Counted from the stretch's first letter, positions 35,103-43,480 are shown. The stretch: 64,000 nucleotides of DNA from Chloroflexota bacterium (GCA_013816405.1 JACDEL010000002.1:985-64984), one strand, 5' to 3'. The notes: generated from the sequence alone by a model not told the origin. Program-made: numbers and translations.

Positions 35103-36107
35103 ATGCTTGACGTCGCGAACGGTGACACCACTCGCCATCGGCCCATTGCCGGTGGCGTTGTCGTGTCCCGGCCCGATCCCGACGTACCCCCTGCGACCGC
35201 CTGGCCGCATCGGCACCTGCTCGACGTCGATCAGCTCACCCGCGGTGAGATGGAGGCCTGCCTCGACCTTGCCGTCGAGATGCGCGAGCGGCGCCTGCGG
35301 CGCGAGACCCTCGACCTGCTGCGCGGCGAGGTGGTCGGGCTGGCCTTCTGCGAGCCATCGACCCGGACGCGCGTCAGCTTCGAGCTGGCCGCTGAGGCGC
35401 TCGGGGCGCAGGTGGTCGAGCTCCCCATCGACGTCAGCAGCGTCACGAAGGGCGAGTCGTTGGTCGACACGCTGCGCACGCTCGAGCGTACCGGCGTGAC
35501 GACCGTAATTCTGCGGCATTCGATGAGCGGTGCTCCCTACCTTGCCGCGCGGAGTGTGCCGGTCCGGATCGTGAATGCCGGGGACGGGTCGCACGCTCAC
35601 CCGACGCAGGCTCTGTTGGATGCCCTGACCCTGTGTGATGCCCTCGGATCACTCGAAGGCAGGAAGATCGCGATCGTGGGCGATATCGGTCATTCGCGGG
35701 TTGCCCGCTCGAACATCCACGCGCTGACAGCGCTGGGGGCGTCGGTCTGCCTGGCGGGACCTCCGGCCTGGGTGCGGGGCTTCGAAGCCTGGCCGGGCGT
35801 CACGGTCGCCGACCGCCTCCAGGACGCGCTTGCCGGTGCCGATGCGGTCATGACGCTCCGCATCCAGCTCGAGCGCGAGGCTGGCGGCGGCGTTCCTTCA
35901 CTGCGCGAGTACACCGCCCGCTGGGGCCTGGATGCGGAGCGCCTTGCGGTCGCCCAGACTGGCGCTCCGGTGCTGCACCCCGGCCCGACCAACGAAGGAG
36001 TCGAGATCACAGCCGACCTGGCAGCCAGCGAGCGAAGCTTGATCGGTGCGCAGGTGGTGAACGGCGTGGCGATGCGAATGGCAGTGCTGGCGCTCCTCAC
36101 CCAATGA
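35103..36107 (+). CDS. pyrB: Aspartate carbamoyltransferase, catalytic subunit
   Basis: Condenses carbamoyl phosphate and aspartate to carbamoyl-aspartate (EC 2.1.3.2), the first committed pyrimidine step. The carbamoyl-phosphate motif CEPSTRTRVSFELAAEALG, the 80s-loop SVTKGESLVDTL, NAGDGSHAHPTQALLDALTL and VLHPGPTNEGVEI are all present. At 334 residues it is complete, with a 37-residue leader before LLDVDQLTRGE that is longer than usual. AAGGAG precedes the ATG at 35103. Its stop overlaps the pyrC start (ATGA). No regulatory pyrI follows. Confidence 0.95.
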   Translation: MLDVANGDTTRHRPIAGGVVVSRPDPDVPPATAWPHRHLLDVDQLTRGEMEACLDLAVEMRERRLRRETLDLLRGEVVGLAFCEPSTRTRVSFELAAEALGAQVVELPIDVSSVTKGESLVDTLRTLERTGVTTVILRHSMSGAPYLAARSVPVRIVNAGDGSHAHPTQALLDALTLCDALGSLEGRKIAIVGDIGHSRVARSNIHALTALGASVCLAGPPAWVRGFEAWPGVTVADRLQDALAGADAVMTLRIQLEREAGGGVPSLREYTARWGLDAERLAVAQTGAPVLHPGPTNEGVEITADLAASERSLIGAQVVNGVAMRMAVLALLTQ

Positions 36108-37492
36108 GCTCCTTCGGGTCGCTCGGCGACCCGGCGGCGACCTTCGTGCTGACGGGGGTGCGGGTCATCGACCCCTGGAACGATGAGGATGCCGTTCGGG
36201 ACATCGCTGTCGTCGAGGGCCAGCTGGTCGATCCAGCCAAGGCTCCATCCGATGCACCGCGCCTGGACGCCCGCGGCCTGGTCGTCGGGCCTGGCCTGTG
36301 CGACCTGCACGTGCACCTGCGCGAGCCGGGGATGGAACGAGCCGAGACGGTCGAGAGCGGCGCCCGCGCGGCGGCTCACGGCGGCTTCACCACTGTGTGC
36401 GCCATGCCGAATACCGACCCACCGCTCGACGAGCCGGCACGGGTGGCGATGGTTCTCGAACGCGCCCGGAACCGAGCGTGCCGGGTGCGGGTCATCGCCG
36501 CCGCAACGCGGGCCCGGGAGGGAGAGCGAATCACCGAGATCGGCGAGCTGGCCCGAATGGGGATCGCCGGCGTCAGCGACGATGGCTCGGTTGTGGCGTC
36601 GGCGCGGGTGGCGCGCGGGCTGCTGGCCTACCTGGCCCCGCTGGGGCTGCCTCTGATCGAGCACGCCGAAGATCCCGCACTCTCGGCGGGTTCAGTGATG
36701 CGCGCCGGTCCGACCGCCACGCGACTGGGGCTCGCCGGCTGGCCGGCCAGCGCGGAGCTTTCGATCGTGGACCGGGACATCGCCCTGGCCGAGGAGACCG
36801 GCGGCTGGGTCCACTTCACGCACCTCTCCACGGCGGGCGGGCTGGATGCCATCCGTCGCGCCAAGGAGCGGGGCATCCGGGTGACCTGCGACGTCACCCC
36901 GCATCACCTCGCCCTGACCGACGCGTGGGTGGCGGGCTGGCGTGGCTTTGCATGGGAAGAGCCGACCGGCGTCGCCGCGGATCCGTTCGGAGCTCCGTTG
37001 GATGCCACGCTCGCATACGACCCAGCCTGCCGGGTCAACCCGCCGCTCGCCCCACGCGCCGAGGCGCTCGCCCTCCTGGCCGGCGTCGCGGACGGCACGA
37101 TCGACTCCATCGCCACGGATCATGCGCCGCATCCGCTCGAGCGGAAGCGAGTCGAATTCGGCGCAGCGGCGCCGGGGATGATCGGGCTCGAGACCGCCCT
37201 GTCGCTGGGCCTGGCGGCGGTCGAGGTAGGCGGCCTGGAGCTGGTGCGCCTGCTCGGAGCGCTCAGCACCCGCCCGGCCGAACTCATCGGCGAGGTCCGG
37301 ACCCTCCAGCCAGGATCGCTCGCCGACCTGGTCGTCTTCGATCCCGTCGCCCGTTGGCGGGTCGAGGCATCCGGCCTGGCGTCGGCCTCGTCGAACACGC
37401 CGCTCCTCGGAGTGGAGCTGCCCGGCGTGGTCCGAATGACGGTGGCGGGCGGGCGAATCACGTACCGCGACGGACTCGCCGCCGTCGACTGA
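36104..37492 (+). CDS. pyrC: Dihydroorotase
   Basis: Cyclises carbamoyl-aspartate to dihydroorotate (EC 3.5.2.3). The amidohydrolase metal motif is CDLHVHLREPGMERAETVESG. The second half has EDPALSAGSVM, HFTHLSTAGGLDAIRRAKERG, CDVTPHHLALTD and the metal Asp in IATDHAPHPLERK. It is a 462-residue type I dihydroorotase, the kind found beside pyrB in many Gram-positives. It overlaps pyrB by 4 nt and is followed by three unknown genes and pyrE on the same strand. Confidence 0.95.
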   Translation: MSSFGSLGDPAATFVLTGVRVIDPWNDEDAVRDIAVVEGQLVDPAKAPSDAPRLDARGLVVGPGLCDLHVHLREPGMERAETVESGARAAAHGGFTTVCAMPNTDPPLDEPARVAMVLERARNRACRVRVIAAATRAREGERITEIGELARMGIAGVSDDGSVVASARVARGLLAYLAPLGLPLIEHAEDPALSAGSVMRAGPTATRLGLAGWPASAELSIVDRDIALAEETGGWVHFTHLSTAGGLDAIRRAKERGIRVTCDVTPHHLALTDAWVAGWRGFAWEEPTGVAADPFGAPLDATLAYDPACRVNPPLAPRAEALALLAGVADGTIDSIATDHAPHPLERKRVEFGAAAPGMIGLETALSLGLAAVEVGGLELVRLLGALSTRPAELIGEVRTLQPGSLADLVVFDPVARWRVEASGLASASSNTPLLGVELPGVVRMTVAGGRITYRDGLAAVD

Positions 37493-37541
37493 GCGCCGGA
37501 TGTGGGACCATGCGGACCGCCCACCCCGCAGCGAGCGATGG

Positions 37542-37880
37542 ATGTCGATCCGCACCAACGAGGAACTCGATCCGAATGAGGGACCAGGCTTCGGGTGCTT
37601 CGTCTGGCAGGCGCTCCTGTTCGCCGGCCTCCTCTTCCTCATCCCCATCGGCCTGTTCACCTTCAACTGGCCGGTCTGGCTGCTGGTCGTGCTCCTCTTC
37701 ATCGACATGGTCCTGCTCTTCCTTGTCAGCATGACCAGCGTCTTCCTGCTGCGCGTCTTCTTCGCCGACCGCCGTCGGGGTCGCGGACGGACCATCGGTC
37801 CCGCCGCTCCGACCCGGGTCATCACCGTGCAGCCGCCTGAGCAAGGTGAGCCGCCGACGAACGAGGGGGAGGCCGAGTAG
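37542..37880 (+). CDS. Small two-helix membrane protein, unknown
   Basis: A 112-residue protein with an acidic N-terminus (NEELDPNEGPG), two adjacent membrane helices (FVWQALLFAGLLFLIPIGLFTF and WLLVVLLFIDMVLLFLVSMTSVFLL) and a basic then acidic soluble tail. No family recognised. ATG at 37542 is preferred to that at 37500 because the upstream extension is charged and lacks a ribosome binding site. Its stop TAG abuts the ATG of the next gene, placing it in the pyr operon. Confidence 0.65.
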   Translation: MSIRTNEELDPNEGPGFGCFVWQALLFAGLLFLIPIGLFTFNWPVWLLVVLLFIDMVLLFLVSMTSVFLLRVFFADRRRGRGRTIGPAAPTRVITVQPPEQGEPPTNEGEAE

Positions 37881-38207
37881 ATGCCACTGATGGTCACCTT
37901 CTTCAACGTCCGGAAGGGGCGCGACGCGCTCTTCAAGCGCGGGATGCGCCACTTCTTCCCGAGGACGGTGAAGCGCTACGAGGCCGAATACGGGATCCGC
38001 TTCATCGGCTGGTTCAACGTCACCGAGGGATCGGAATGGAACAACGTTTTGATCCTGGACCTGCCGACGTATTCGGTGCTCGATCGCCTGTACGAGGATC
38101 CCGCCGCGCGCGGCCTGGGCCACCGGGTGGCCGAGTCGATCTTCGACAAGAAGCACATCATCTTCCTGCGCGAGCGGATGGGTCCGGACCTGGTCTACAA
38201 GCCGTGA
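37881..38207 (+). CDS. Conserved hypothetical protein in pyrimidine operon (dimeric alpha-beta-barrel-like)
   Basis: A 108-residue soluble protein (MPLMVTFFNVRKGRDALFKRG, GIRFIGWFNVTEGSEWNNVLILDLP, HIIFLRERMGPDLVYKP). Alternating strands and helices and the small size suggest a ferredoxin-like dimeric barrel, as in NIPSNAP or ABM proteins. That is inference from pattern only. It starts immediately after the membrane gene and overlaps the next GTG start (GTGA), so it is translationally coupled on both sides. Confidence 0.65.
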   Translation: MPLMVTFFNVRKGRDALFKRGMRHFFPRTVKRYEAEYGIRFIGWFNVTEGSEWNNVLILDLPTYSVLDRLYEDPAARGLGHRVAESIFDKKHIIFLRERMGPDLVYKP

Positions 38208-39025
38208 GCGCGCCGCGCATCTCCGCGCTGCGCGAGCTGGCCGGCGAGGCTGAGCTCGAGCGCAGGGACTTCGTGTACGAGGCGACCGAGCAGCTGCGCC
38301 GCTTCCTGGCCGCGAACCGTGAGCGCCTGCTCGAGATCGGTCCCATCAAGCTGGTCGACGACGAGCAGGACTACCTCCTGTTCGATCCTGTCGACGAGGT
38401 GTGGACCACACGGTTGACCTACCAGGATCCGGCGGATAGCGAGTGGTACGACGAGGAGCAGACGGTCGAAGCGGTGAGCGAGGTGGTCGAGCTCTATAAC
38501 CTGGCCGACATTCTCTCCTGGTTCATCGACGCCGCCCGCGACCCGACGAACCACCTGATATCGGCCGACAAGCTCGCCGCGCACGAGGCGGTCGCTGACG
38601 AGCCGAACGACGAGGATTGGCAGGCGGACCTGTCGACGGCCCAGCAGGAGACGATCGCCGCGCAGCGACTCTGGCAGCTGGCCGACGCGTATCGCACCCA
38701 GATCGGCGACCAGCAGAAGCAGGTGCTGCGTGAGTTCGCTGCCAACGCCGAGGAGGTGCTGGCGCGGACCGGCGACCTGGTCCTGCTTGACGAGGAGACC
38801 GACACCCTCGTCCTGCGCGCGGATGGTCGGTTCGAGACAAGCCTCGACCTGTCAGACATGCCGAACGGAACGGCGCTCAACGACGAGCCGCACCGCATGG
38901 GCCTGACCGTCACCGACGCTCGCACCGTCGCCGACGTGTACGACCCGACGGATGTCCTCCAATGGGTCACCGATGCCCTCACCGAACGCTATCCCGCGGT
39001 CGATTTCACCGCCGTCTACGAATAG
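38204..39025 (+). CDS. Hypothetical acidic protein with an internal repeat
   Basis: A 273-residue, strongly acidic soluble protein without Cys motifs. The two halves look alike: LRRFLAANRERLLEIGPIKLVDDEQDYLLFD...AVSEVVELYNLADILSWFIDAA versus LREFAANAEEVLARTGDLVLLDEETDTLVLR...VTDARTVADVYDPTDVLQWVTDAL. This is an internal duplication of about 130 residues. The GTG start overlaps the preceding stop. Function unknown; it sits between pyrC and pyrE. Confidence 0.65.
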   Translation: MSAPRISALRELAGEAELERRDFVYEATEQLRRFLAANRERLLEIGPIKLVDDEQDYLLFDPVDEVWTTRLTYQDPADSEWYDEEQTVEAVSEVVELYNLADILSWFIDAARDPTNHLISADKLAAHEAVADEPNDEDWQADLSTAQQETIAAQRLWQLADAYRTQIGDQQKQVLREFAANAEEVLARTGDLVLLDEETDTLVLRADGRFETSLDLSDMPNGTALNDEPHRMGLTVTDARTVADVYDPTDVLQWVTDALTERYPAVDFTAVYE

Positions 39026-39029
39026 CCAG

Positions 39030-39680
39030 ATGGAGCCGATTCCGGTCGCCACCAGCTCGCCGGGGCTTCCGCAGGGCGACGCATTGACCATGGCCGGAGT
39101 CGAGGAGCTGTTCGAGGTGGCCGGAGCCCTGCGCCGCGGGCACTTCGTGCTCAAGAGTGGACGCCACTCGGACCGCTATCTGGAGAAGTTCGCAGTGCTG
39201 CAGTACCCGTCCCTGGCGGTCGAGATCGGCCGGCGGCTGGCCGCCTCCCTCATCGATCGCGATCCGACCCTCGTGGTCGGGCCGACCACGGGCGGGGCGC
39301 TGCTCGCCGCCGAGACGGCACGCCAGCTGGAGGTTTCGCTCGGCCGGACCGTGCGGGGCGTGTTCGCTGAGCCGATGGAGCGGGGGGCTCGCGCGCTGCG
39401 CCGCGGCTGGCCGGTCAGCGGCGCCGACCGCGTCGTGCTGGTCGACGACATCCTGACCACTGGCGCGTCGCTGGCCGAGACCGTGCGGGCCGTCGGCCTG
39501 GCAGGGGCGACGCCATTGGTGGCGAGCGTGATCGTCGACCGCTCTACCGGTCCGGTGGAGATCGGCTGCCCGATCGTATCGCTTGGCAGGATCGAGATCA
39601 CGTCGTGGACCGCTGACGAGTGCCCGTCCTGCAAGCGCGGTGAGCCTGTCGTCAAGCCGGGGAGCAGCGCCGCTAGCTGA
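39030..39680 (+). CDS. pyrE: Orotate phosphoribosyltransferase
   Basis: Joins orotate and PRPP to OMP (EC 2.4.2.10). It has GHFVLKSGRHSDRYLEKF (orotate-binding start), VVGPTTGGALLAAETARQL and the PRPP loop DRVVLVDDILTTGASLAETVRA. ATG at 39030 is taken, 5 nt after the preceding stop; MAGVEEL at 39090 is the alternative and lies closer to where family similarity starts. It ends the pyrB-C-x-x-x-E operon. pyrD, pyrF and carAB are not in the window. Convergent with the nnrE-like gene, 8-bp overlap. Confidence 0.93.
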   Translation: MEPIPVATSSPGLPQGDALTMAGVEELFEVAGALRRGHFVLKSGRHSDRYLEKFAVLQYPSLAVEIGRRLAASLIDRDPTLVVGPTTGGALLAAETARQLEVSLGRTVRGVFAEPMERGARALRRGWPVSGADRVVLVDDILTTGASLAETVRAVGLAGATPLVASVIVDRSTGPVEIGCPIVSLGRIEITSWTADECPSCKRGEPVVKPGSSAAS

Positions 39681-40527
39681 CCACCGGCTCCTGCCAGTTG
39701 ACCTGCGTCATGCGCGCCGGGGGAAACTCGCCATCCGGGGGGACGATCGCGGTCTCCGCCTCCAGGGGGATGCCGATCGGCGCCACGAAATAGCGGCCGG
39801 CCAGGCGCCGCGCCTCGGGATCAACGGCGAACCCGGCCTTCGCGCGGTGGAAGGTGATGGTCAAGTCGGCGACCACGACTGGATCGGAGCGGGTGCCATC
39901 GGTCAGGTCGATGCGGGTGGGGGTGTCGATGGCAAGGACGCGGCAGGGCCGCCCGGCGGCCCGGGCGTGGGTCACGATCGCGTTGAGCAGGTCCACGGCG
40001 CTGGAGATCGGCTCGCGCAGCGGGCCGGCCGCGCCGCTGCCGAGCAGCGCGTCGACGAGGAGGCTCGCCGGTGAGAGCCGTGCCCGCAGCTTGAGCAGCA
40101 GCTCAGGGGTGGGCGCCACGAAGAGCGACAGCGAGCCGGCCGATGCCATTGCCTGCAGCACGGCCCAGTTGTGTGCCGCGGCGACACCGCTGATCCGCGC
40201 GGGATCGCCCACTAGGACAGCGGTCACCGCGCGGCCCGTCGAGGCAAGGCGTCTGGCGGTCACGAAGCCGTCGCCTCCGTTGCTGCCCGGGCCGCACAGC
40301 ACGACCGTCAACGGGGCCGCGGCGAGCGGCCCCCCTGGTCCGGTGACCGGCTCGGTCATGGTGGCCAGCTCAGCGAGGGCCAGCTCGGTGACGGCCGCGC
40401 CGGCGCTCTCCATCAGGGCATCGGGCGACAGGCCAAGGCCCTGCGCCGCCTCATCGATGCGCGCCATCTCGTCGCCGCCGATGAGGACCGTCACATTGCG
40501 TACCGGCCGTTCGGCCGGATCGGTCAT
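39673..40527 (-). CDS. nnrE: NAD(P)H-hydrate epimerase-like protein (YjeF N-domain)
   Basis: Rossmann-like YjeF_N domain that repairs hydrated NAD(P)H. It starts LIGGDEMARIDEAAQGLGLSPDALMESAGAAV and has VVLCGPGSNGGDGFVTARRLASTGRAV, then SLLVDALLGSGAAGPLREP and VLAIDTPTRIDLTDG. At 284 residues it is the epimerase alone; the ADP-dependent dehydratase half (YjeF_C) usually fused to it is absent. Its start overlaps the stop of the cytochrome c gene (ATGA), an odd pairing that puts it in a respiratory operon. Confidence 0.88.
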   Translation of the reverse strand: MTDPAERPVRNVTVLIGGDEMARIDEAAQGLGLSPDALMESAGAAVTELALAELATMTEPVTGPGGPLAAAPLTVVLCGPGSNGGDGFVTARRLASTGRAVTAVLVGDPARISGVAAAHNWAVLQAMASAGSLSLFVAPTPELLLKLRARLSPASLLVDALLGSGAAGPLREPISSAVDLLNAIVTHARAAGRPCRVLAIDTPTRIDLTDGTRSDPVVVADLTITFHRAKAGFAVDPEARRLAGRYFVAPIGIPLEAETAIVPPDGEFPPARMTQVNWQEPVVS

Positions 40528-40985
40528 GGCAGGGTCTTCAGGTACTCGACGACGGTGGCGATCTCCTCTGGGCTGAGGTTCGTCGGCGGGCCGGCGAAGA
40601 CGGGCATGCCATTGCGGGCGATTCCGGCCACCGCCGGATCAGTGCCGGCAATCCAGAGGTTGGCCCAGTCATCGGGACGGTCCTTGCCCAGCTGTTGCAG
40701 GTTCGCGCTGGTCGGGCCGTTCTTCACGCCATGGAGGCTCGGGAAGGCGGCCTGTCCCGCCAGGTCCGGGCCATGGCAGGCCTGGCAGCCTGCCGCCTTG
40801 ATGATGGACTGAGCATTGAGGCCGCCCGATCCCGACGGCTGCGGCGTTCCGAGGATTGGCGGATTGGAGCCGCTCGGGTTGGTGGCGAAGAAGAGTGCGC
40901 CGGCGAGGACCATGCCCCCCGTCAGGGTCAGCGCCCAACCGGGGATGCCGCGCGTCCGTGACTCGATCGGGGTGGGGACCGTCAT
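40524..40985 (-). CDS. Membrane-anchored class I c-type cytochrome
   Basis: The 153-residue protein has an N-terminal membrane helix (GWALTLTGGMVLAGALFFAT), a Pro/Ser linker and one haem site AAGCQACHGPDLAGQ with a distal Met in ARNGMPVFAGPPTNLSPEEIATVVEYLKTL. That is a class I cytochrome c of the electron-shuttle or oxidase-subunit type (CcoP/COX-associated). ATG at 40985 (MTVPTPIES) follows the oxidase-like gene by 4 bp, so the two are co-expressed. The haem would be attached by the ccm system at 55-62 kb. Confidence 0.92.
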   Translation of the reverse strand: MTVPTPIESRTRGIPGWALTLTGGMVLAGALFFATNPSGSNPPILGTPQPSGSGGLNAQSIIKAAGCQACHGPDLAGQAAFPSLHGVKNGPTSANLQQLGKDRPDDWANLWIAGTDPAVAGIARNGMPVFAGPPTNLSPEEIATVVEYLKTLP

Positions 40986-40989
40986 TGGC

Positions 40990-42489
40990 TCAGTGCGCCG
41001 CCGGCACGGCAGCGGCGTCCAGGACGATGGCGTACTCCGCGCGGCGGGCACTGGTGTACATCAGGAACACGTTCAGTGCCAGCACCGCTGCCGCCAATGC
41101 GGTGAGGCCGATTCCCGCCCCGAGCCCAAGCCGGAACCAGAAGACGAACCCGTCCATCTCCGCGGGCGTCGCCGCCTGCGCCAGCAGCGAGCCATGCACG
41201 ATTCCACCGGCGATCAGGGCCAGCCCTGCCACGGCGGCCCCGGCAAAGGCGGTCCACAGCGTTGCCTCGGCGAGCAGGGTCCCTCCCCAATCCCGTCGCA
41301 GCAGGCGCGGGAAGGCGTGATCCGCCAACGCCAGGAACGCGAACGTGGCCGTGCCAAGGAGCGCAAAGAGCCGGACGCCGATCCCCCACTCCGTGCTCCC
41401 GACGAGTGCCCGCACCGAGCCGAGGGAGCCGAGCGCCTCGAGCAGCGCGTTGGCCACCAGGAAGGTGAGGGCCACCAGCGCGAACGGGATCGTCCCCGGC
41501 GAGAGGACGAGCGTCCAGCGACCGCTGAGGCTGAGGAGCAGGTTCGCAACGACCAGGAAGGCGGGAAGAACCAGCAGGAAGGTCGCCACGTTGCCGATCT
41601 GGGTGATCGCGAACGGGACCGAGACATCCACCAGGCTGGCGAGGGGCGCCAGAGTGCTCAGCCCGAGCCACAGCAGCCAGCCGAGCATGGCCAGGCCCCA
41701 TGAGTAGAGCGGGTTGGCGGCAGCGCGCGGGATGACGTAATACAGGGTGCCGATGGCCATGCCGCCCAAGCAGAGGGTCTCCAGGGCACGCCCGTAGAAG
41801 GCGGTGGCAAGCGCCATCCCAGTTGCGGGCAGGCTGAACAGCTTCACGACGCTGAGCAGCTGCGCGAGGCTGATGAGACCGTAGAGCCCCAAGAGCGCGA
41901 GGAGCGCCACCCCGAAGTACCAGATGCTGACGTATGGCTGCCGCTCCGCCGATGCCAGCACGGTTCGCCAGAAGGCCGCGTTGGCGAGGAGCAGGGCCAG
42001 CAGCAGGACGCCGGCCACCGGCAGCGGGAACTCCGTCAGCGCCCCGGACCCGGAGAGCTGCGGGACGTAGAGCGCCACCAGGCCGGCAGCCAGGCCGATG
42101 TTCCAGAGTGCCGCGGCGCCGGCCGCCATCGTCTCGCTGACCAATCGCCTGCCGAGCAGGCGGGGCGTGATGAAGAAGATCGCCCCTAGCCCGGCGTTGC
42201 CGAGCCAGCCATAGACCAGCGAGTTCCAGAAGCCGGAGGTCGTGGTTGCCGGGCTCAGCTCGAAGGTGAGCACTCCGCTGACCGTGGGCATCTCCAGGTG
42301 CAGAGTGAGCTGATCCGGGAAGAGCTGATAGGCCACCCACAGCAACCCGATCCCCGCGGCGGCCAGGAACCAGACCAGTGCAGCGACCAGGAATGCGGTC
42401 GCGGCATTGTCCGGCTCGTTGGGAATGATCGGGCGACGGACCTTGGGTGGCTGGTCGTAGGGTCGCAGCTTCTTGGGGTTCACGGCCAT
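40990..42489 (-). CDS. Haem-copper oxidase subunit I-like (CcoN-type) protein lacking the ligand histidines
   Basis: A 499-residue, roughly 12-helix protein. VYGWLGNAGLGAIFFITPRLLGR and MAIGTLYYVIPRAAANPLYSW align with cbb3 subunit I (CcoN). The metal ligands are missing. LHTNAV before the first block is GFWNSL; WYGHN is FYGRALE; GPHH is absent; GHAHLALLG near the C-terminus is GVRLFALLG. Only four His occur in the whole protein, too few for two haems and CuB. It cannot be a normal oxidase and may be a membrane scaffold or quinol-interacting partner for the adjacent cytochrome c. The ATG at 42489 (MAVNPKKL) is preferred by composition. Confidence 0.8.
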   Translation of the reverse strand: MAVNPKKLRPYDQPPKVRRPIIPNEPDNAATAFLVAALVWFLAAAGIGLLWVAYQLFPDQLTLHLEMPTVSGVLTFELSPATTTSGFWNSLVYGWLGNAGLGAIFFITPRLLGRRLVSETMAAGAAALWNIGLAAGLVALYVPQLSGSGALTEFPLPVAGVLLLALLLANAAFWRTVLASAERQPYVSIWYFGVALLALLGLYGLISLAQLLSVVKLFSLPATGMALATAFYGRALETLCLGGMAIGTLYYVIPRAAANPLYSWGLAMLGWLLWLGLSTLAPLASLVDVSVPFAITQIGNVATFLLVLPAFLVVANLLLSLSGRWTLVLSPGTIPFALVALTFLVANALLEALGSLGSVRALVGSTEWGIGVRLFALLGTATFAFLALADHAFPRLLRRDWGGTLLAEATLWTAFAGAAVAGLALIAGGIVHGSLLAQAATPAEMDGFVFWFRLGLGAGIGLTALAAAVLALNVFLMYTSARRAEYAIVLDAAAVPAAH

Positions 42490-42599
42490 CGGCGTGCGCA
42501 GCCTCGCATCGATCGGAATGGGTCGCGACGGCGAACCCGGCGGCATTGTAGCCGACCTCAGGGGTTTGACCGATCCGAGCGCGGTGCGTAGCATGGGCC

Positions 42600-42674
<75 letters not shown>

Positions 42675-42687
42675 CGCATTCACCTTC

Positions 42688-42715
42688 GAACGCCGCCTCC
42701 CGCCAGGCGGCGTTC
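42688..42715 (+). terminator. Hairpin after tRNA-fMet
   Basis: GAACGCCGCCT-CCCGCC-AGGCGGCGTTC is a perfect 11-bp stem starting 13 bp after the tRNA, followed by GCCTTTCC. Probable tRNA transcription terminator. Confidence 0.75.
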
Positions 42716-42847
42716 GCCTTTCCACCACATCGCCTGCTCACAGAATGCTCACAAACGCACCGACAGATCGCGTGGATCTGGCTCAACGTAGGCGTCCGCC
42801 ACGCTTCTCGATGATGGGTAACAAAGGGGCGCTCGACCCTGGGACTT

Positions 42848-43405
42848 CTACCCCAGGCGTTTGATCGCTTCATCGGTGGTGATGACATCCGCGAACTCGC
42901 CATGCACGCTTGCGAGCGCGGTCCGATGGACGAGCTCCGCCGGAAAGACTTCACCATCGGGACCCTCCCGGTCGTACGTAGAGCAGGCATCTCCGACGTA
43001 CCAGGTCTCAAACCCGAGATTGCCAGACATCCGAACCGTGGTCGAACCGCAGTGGTCGGTGGTGAACGCGGCGATCACCACGGTCGTCGCCCCCGTACTG
43101 CGCAGCCGTTCCTCGAGATCGGTGCCGATGAACGCGGAATTCACCTCCTTGGTGAGCACGAGCTCCCCTTCCTGCGGCACGACCTCATCCATGAACTCGA
43201 ACCCGGGGTTGCCTTCGTGAAGCATCGGCCAGTCCGGATCCGTCTCGCGATGCCGAACGTGGATGATGGGTGCTTCGGCTGTGCGCCACGCTTGCAGTAG
43301 CCGGGCGACGTTCTCTTCAGCGCTGGGATCGTTGTTCCGCTGTCCGAACGCGGGGTCATCCCACGCATTCTGAACATCGACAACGAGCAAAGTGGGCTTC
43401 GCGAT
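42848..43405 (-). CDS. Isochorismatase-family cysteine hydrolase in tRNA-flanked segment
   Basis: Contains LLVVDVQNAWDDPAFG (catalytic Asp), VLTKEVNSAFIGTDLEERL (catalytic Lys) and VIAAFTTDHCGSTTVRMSG (catalytic Cys): a complete cysteine hydrolase of about 185 residues. Start: AGGAGG (43413-43418) lies 7 nt before an ATC codon at 43405 that begins IAKPTLLVVDVQ, where relatives have MAKPTLL. An in-frame stop lies just upstream, so translation uses this ATC (an ATG-to-ATC change) or the TTG at 43390. It lies wholly between the two tRNA-end repeats and is unlike the hydrolase at 27.7 kb in sequence. Substrate unknown. Confidence 0.82.
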   Translation of the reverse strand: MAKPTLLVVDVQNAWDDPAFGQRNNDPSAEENVARLLQAWRTAEAPIIHVRHRETDPDWPMLHEGNPGFEFMDEVVPQEGELVLTKEVNSAFIGTDLEERLRSTGATTVVIAAFTTDHCGSTTVRMSGNLGFETWYVGDACSTYDREGPDGEVFPAELVHRTALASVHGEFADVITTDEAIKRLG

Positions 43406-43480
43406 GGTGGTTCCTCCTCAACGCGGGATCCCCCTCTTCCAAACCGGCAGCCACCGGATAGTTGGATGTTAGGCGTCGGG

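Noticed and set aside
36298-37734. 478-codon plus-strand ORF overlapping pyrC
   Set aside because: Frame-shifted shadow rich in Arg and Gly; pyrC itself has all dihydroorotase motifs.
37881-38207. Calling the 108-residue pyr-operon protein a NIPSNAP enzyme
   Set aside because: The pattern is suggestive but no diagnostic residues are visible, so it is left as unknown.
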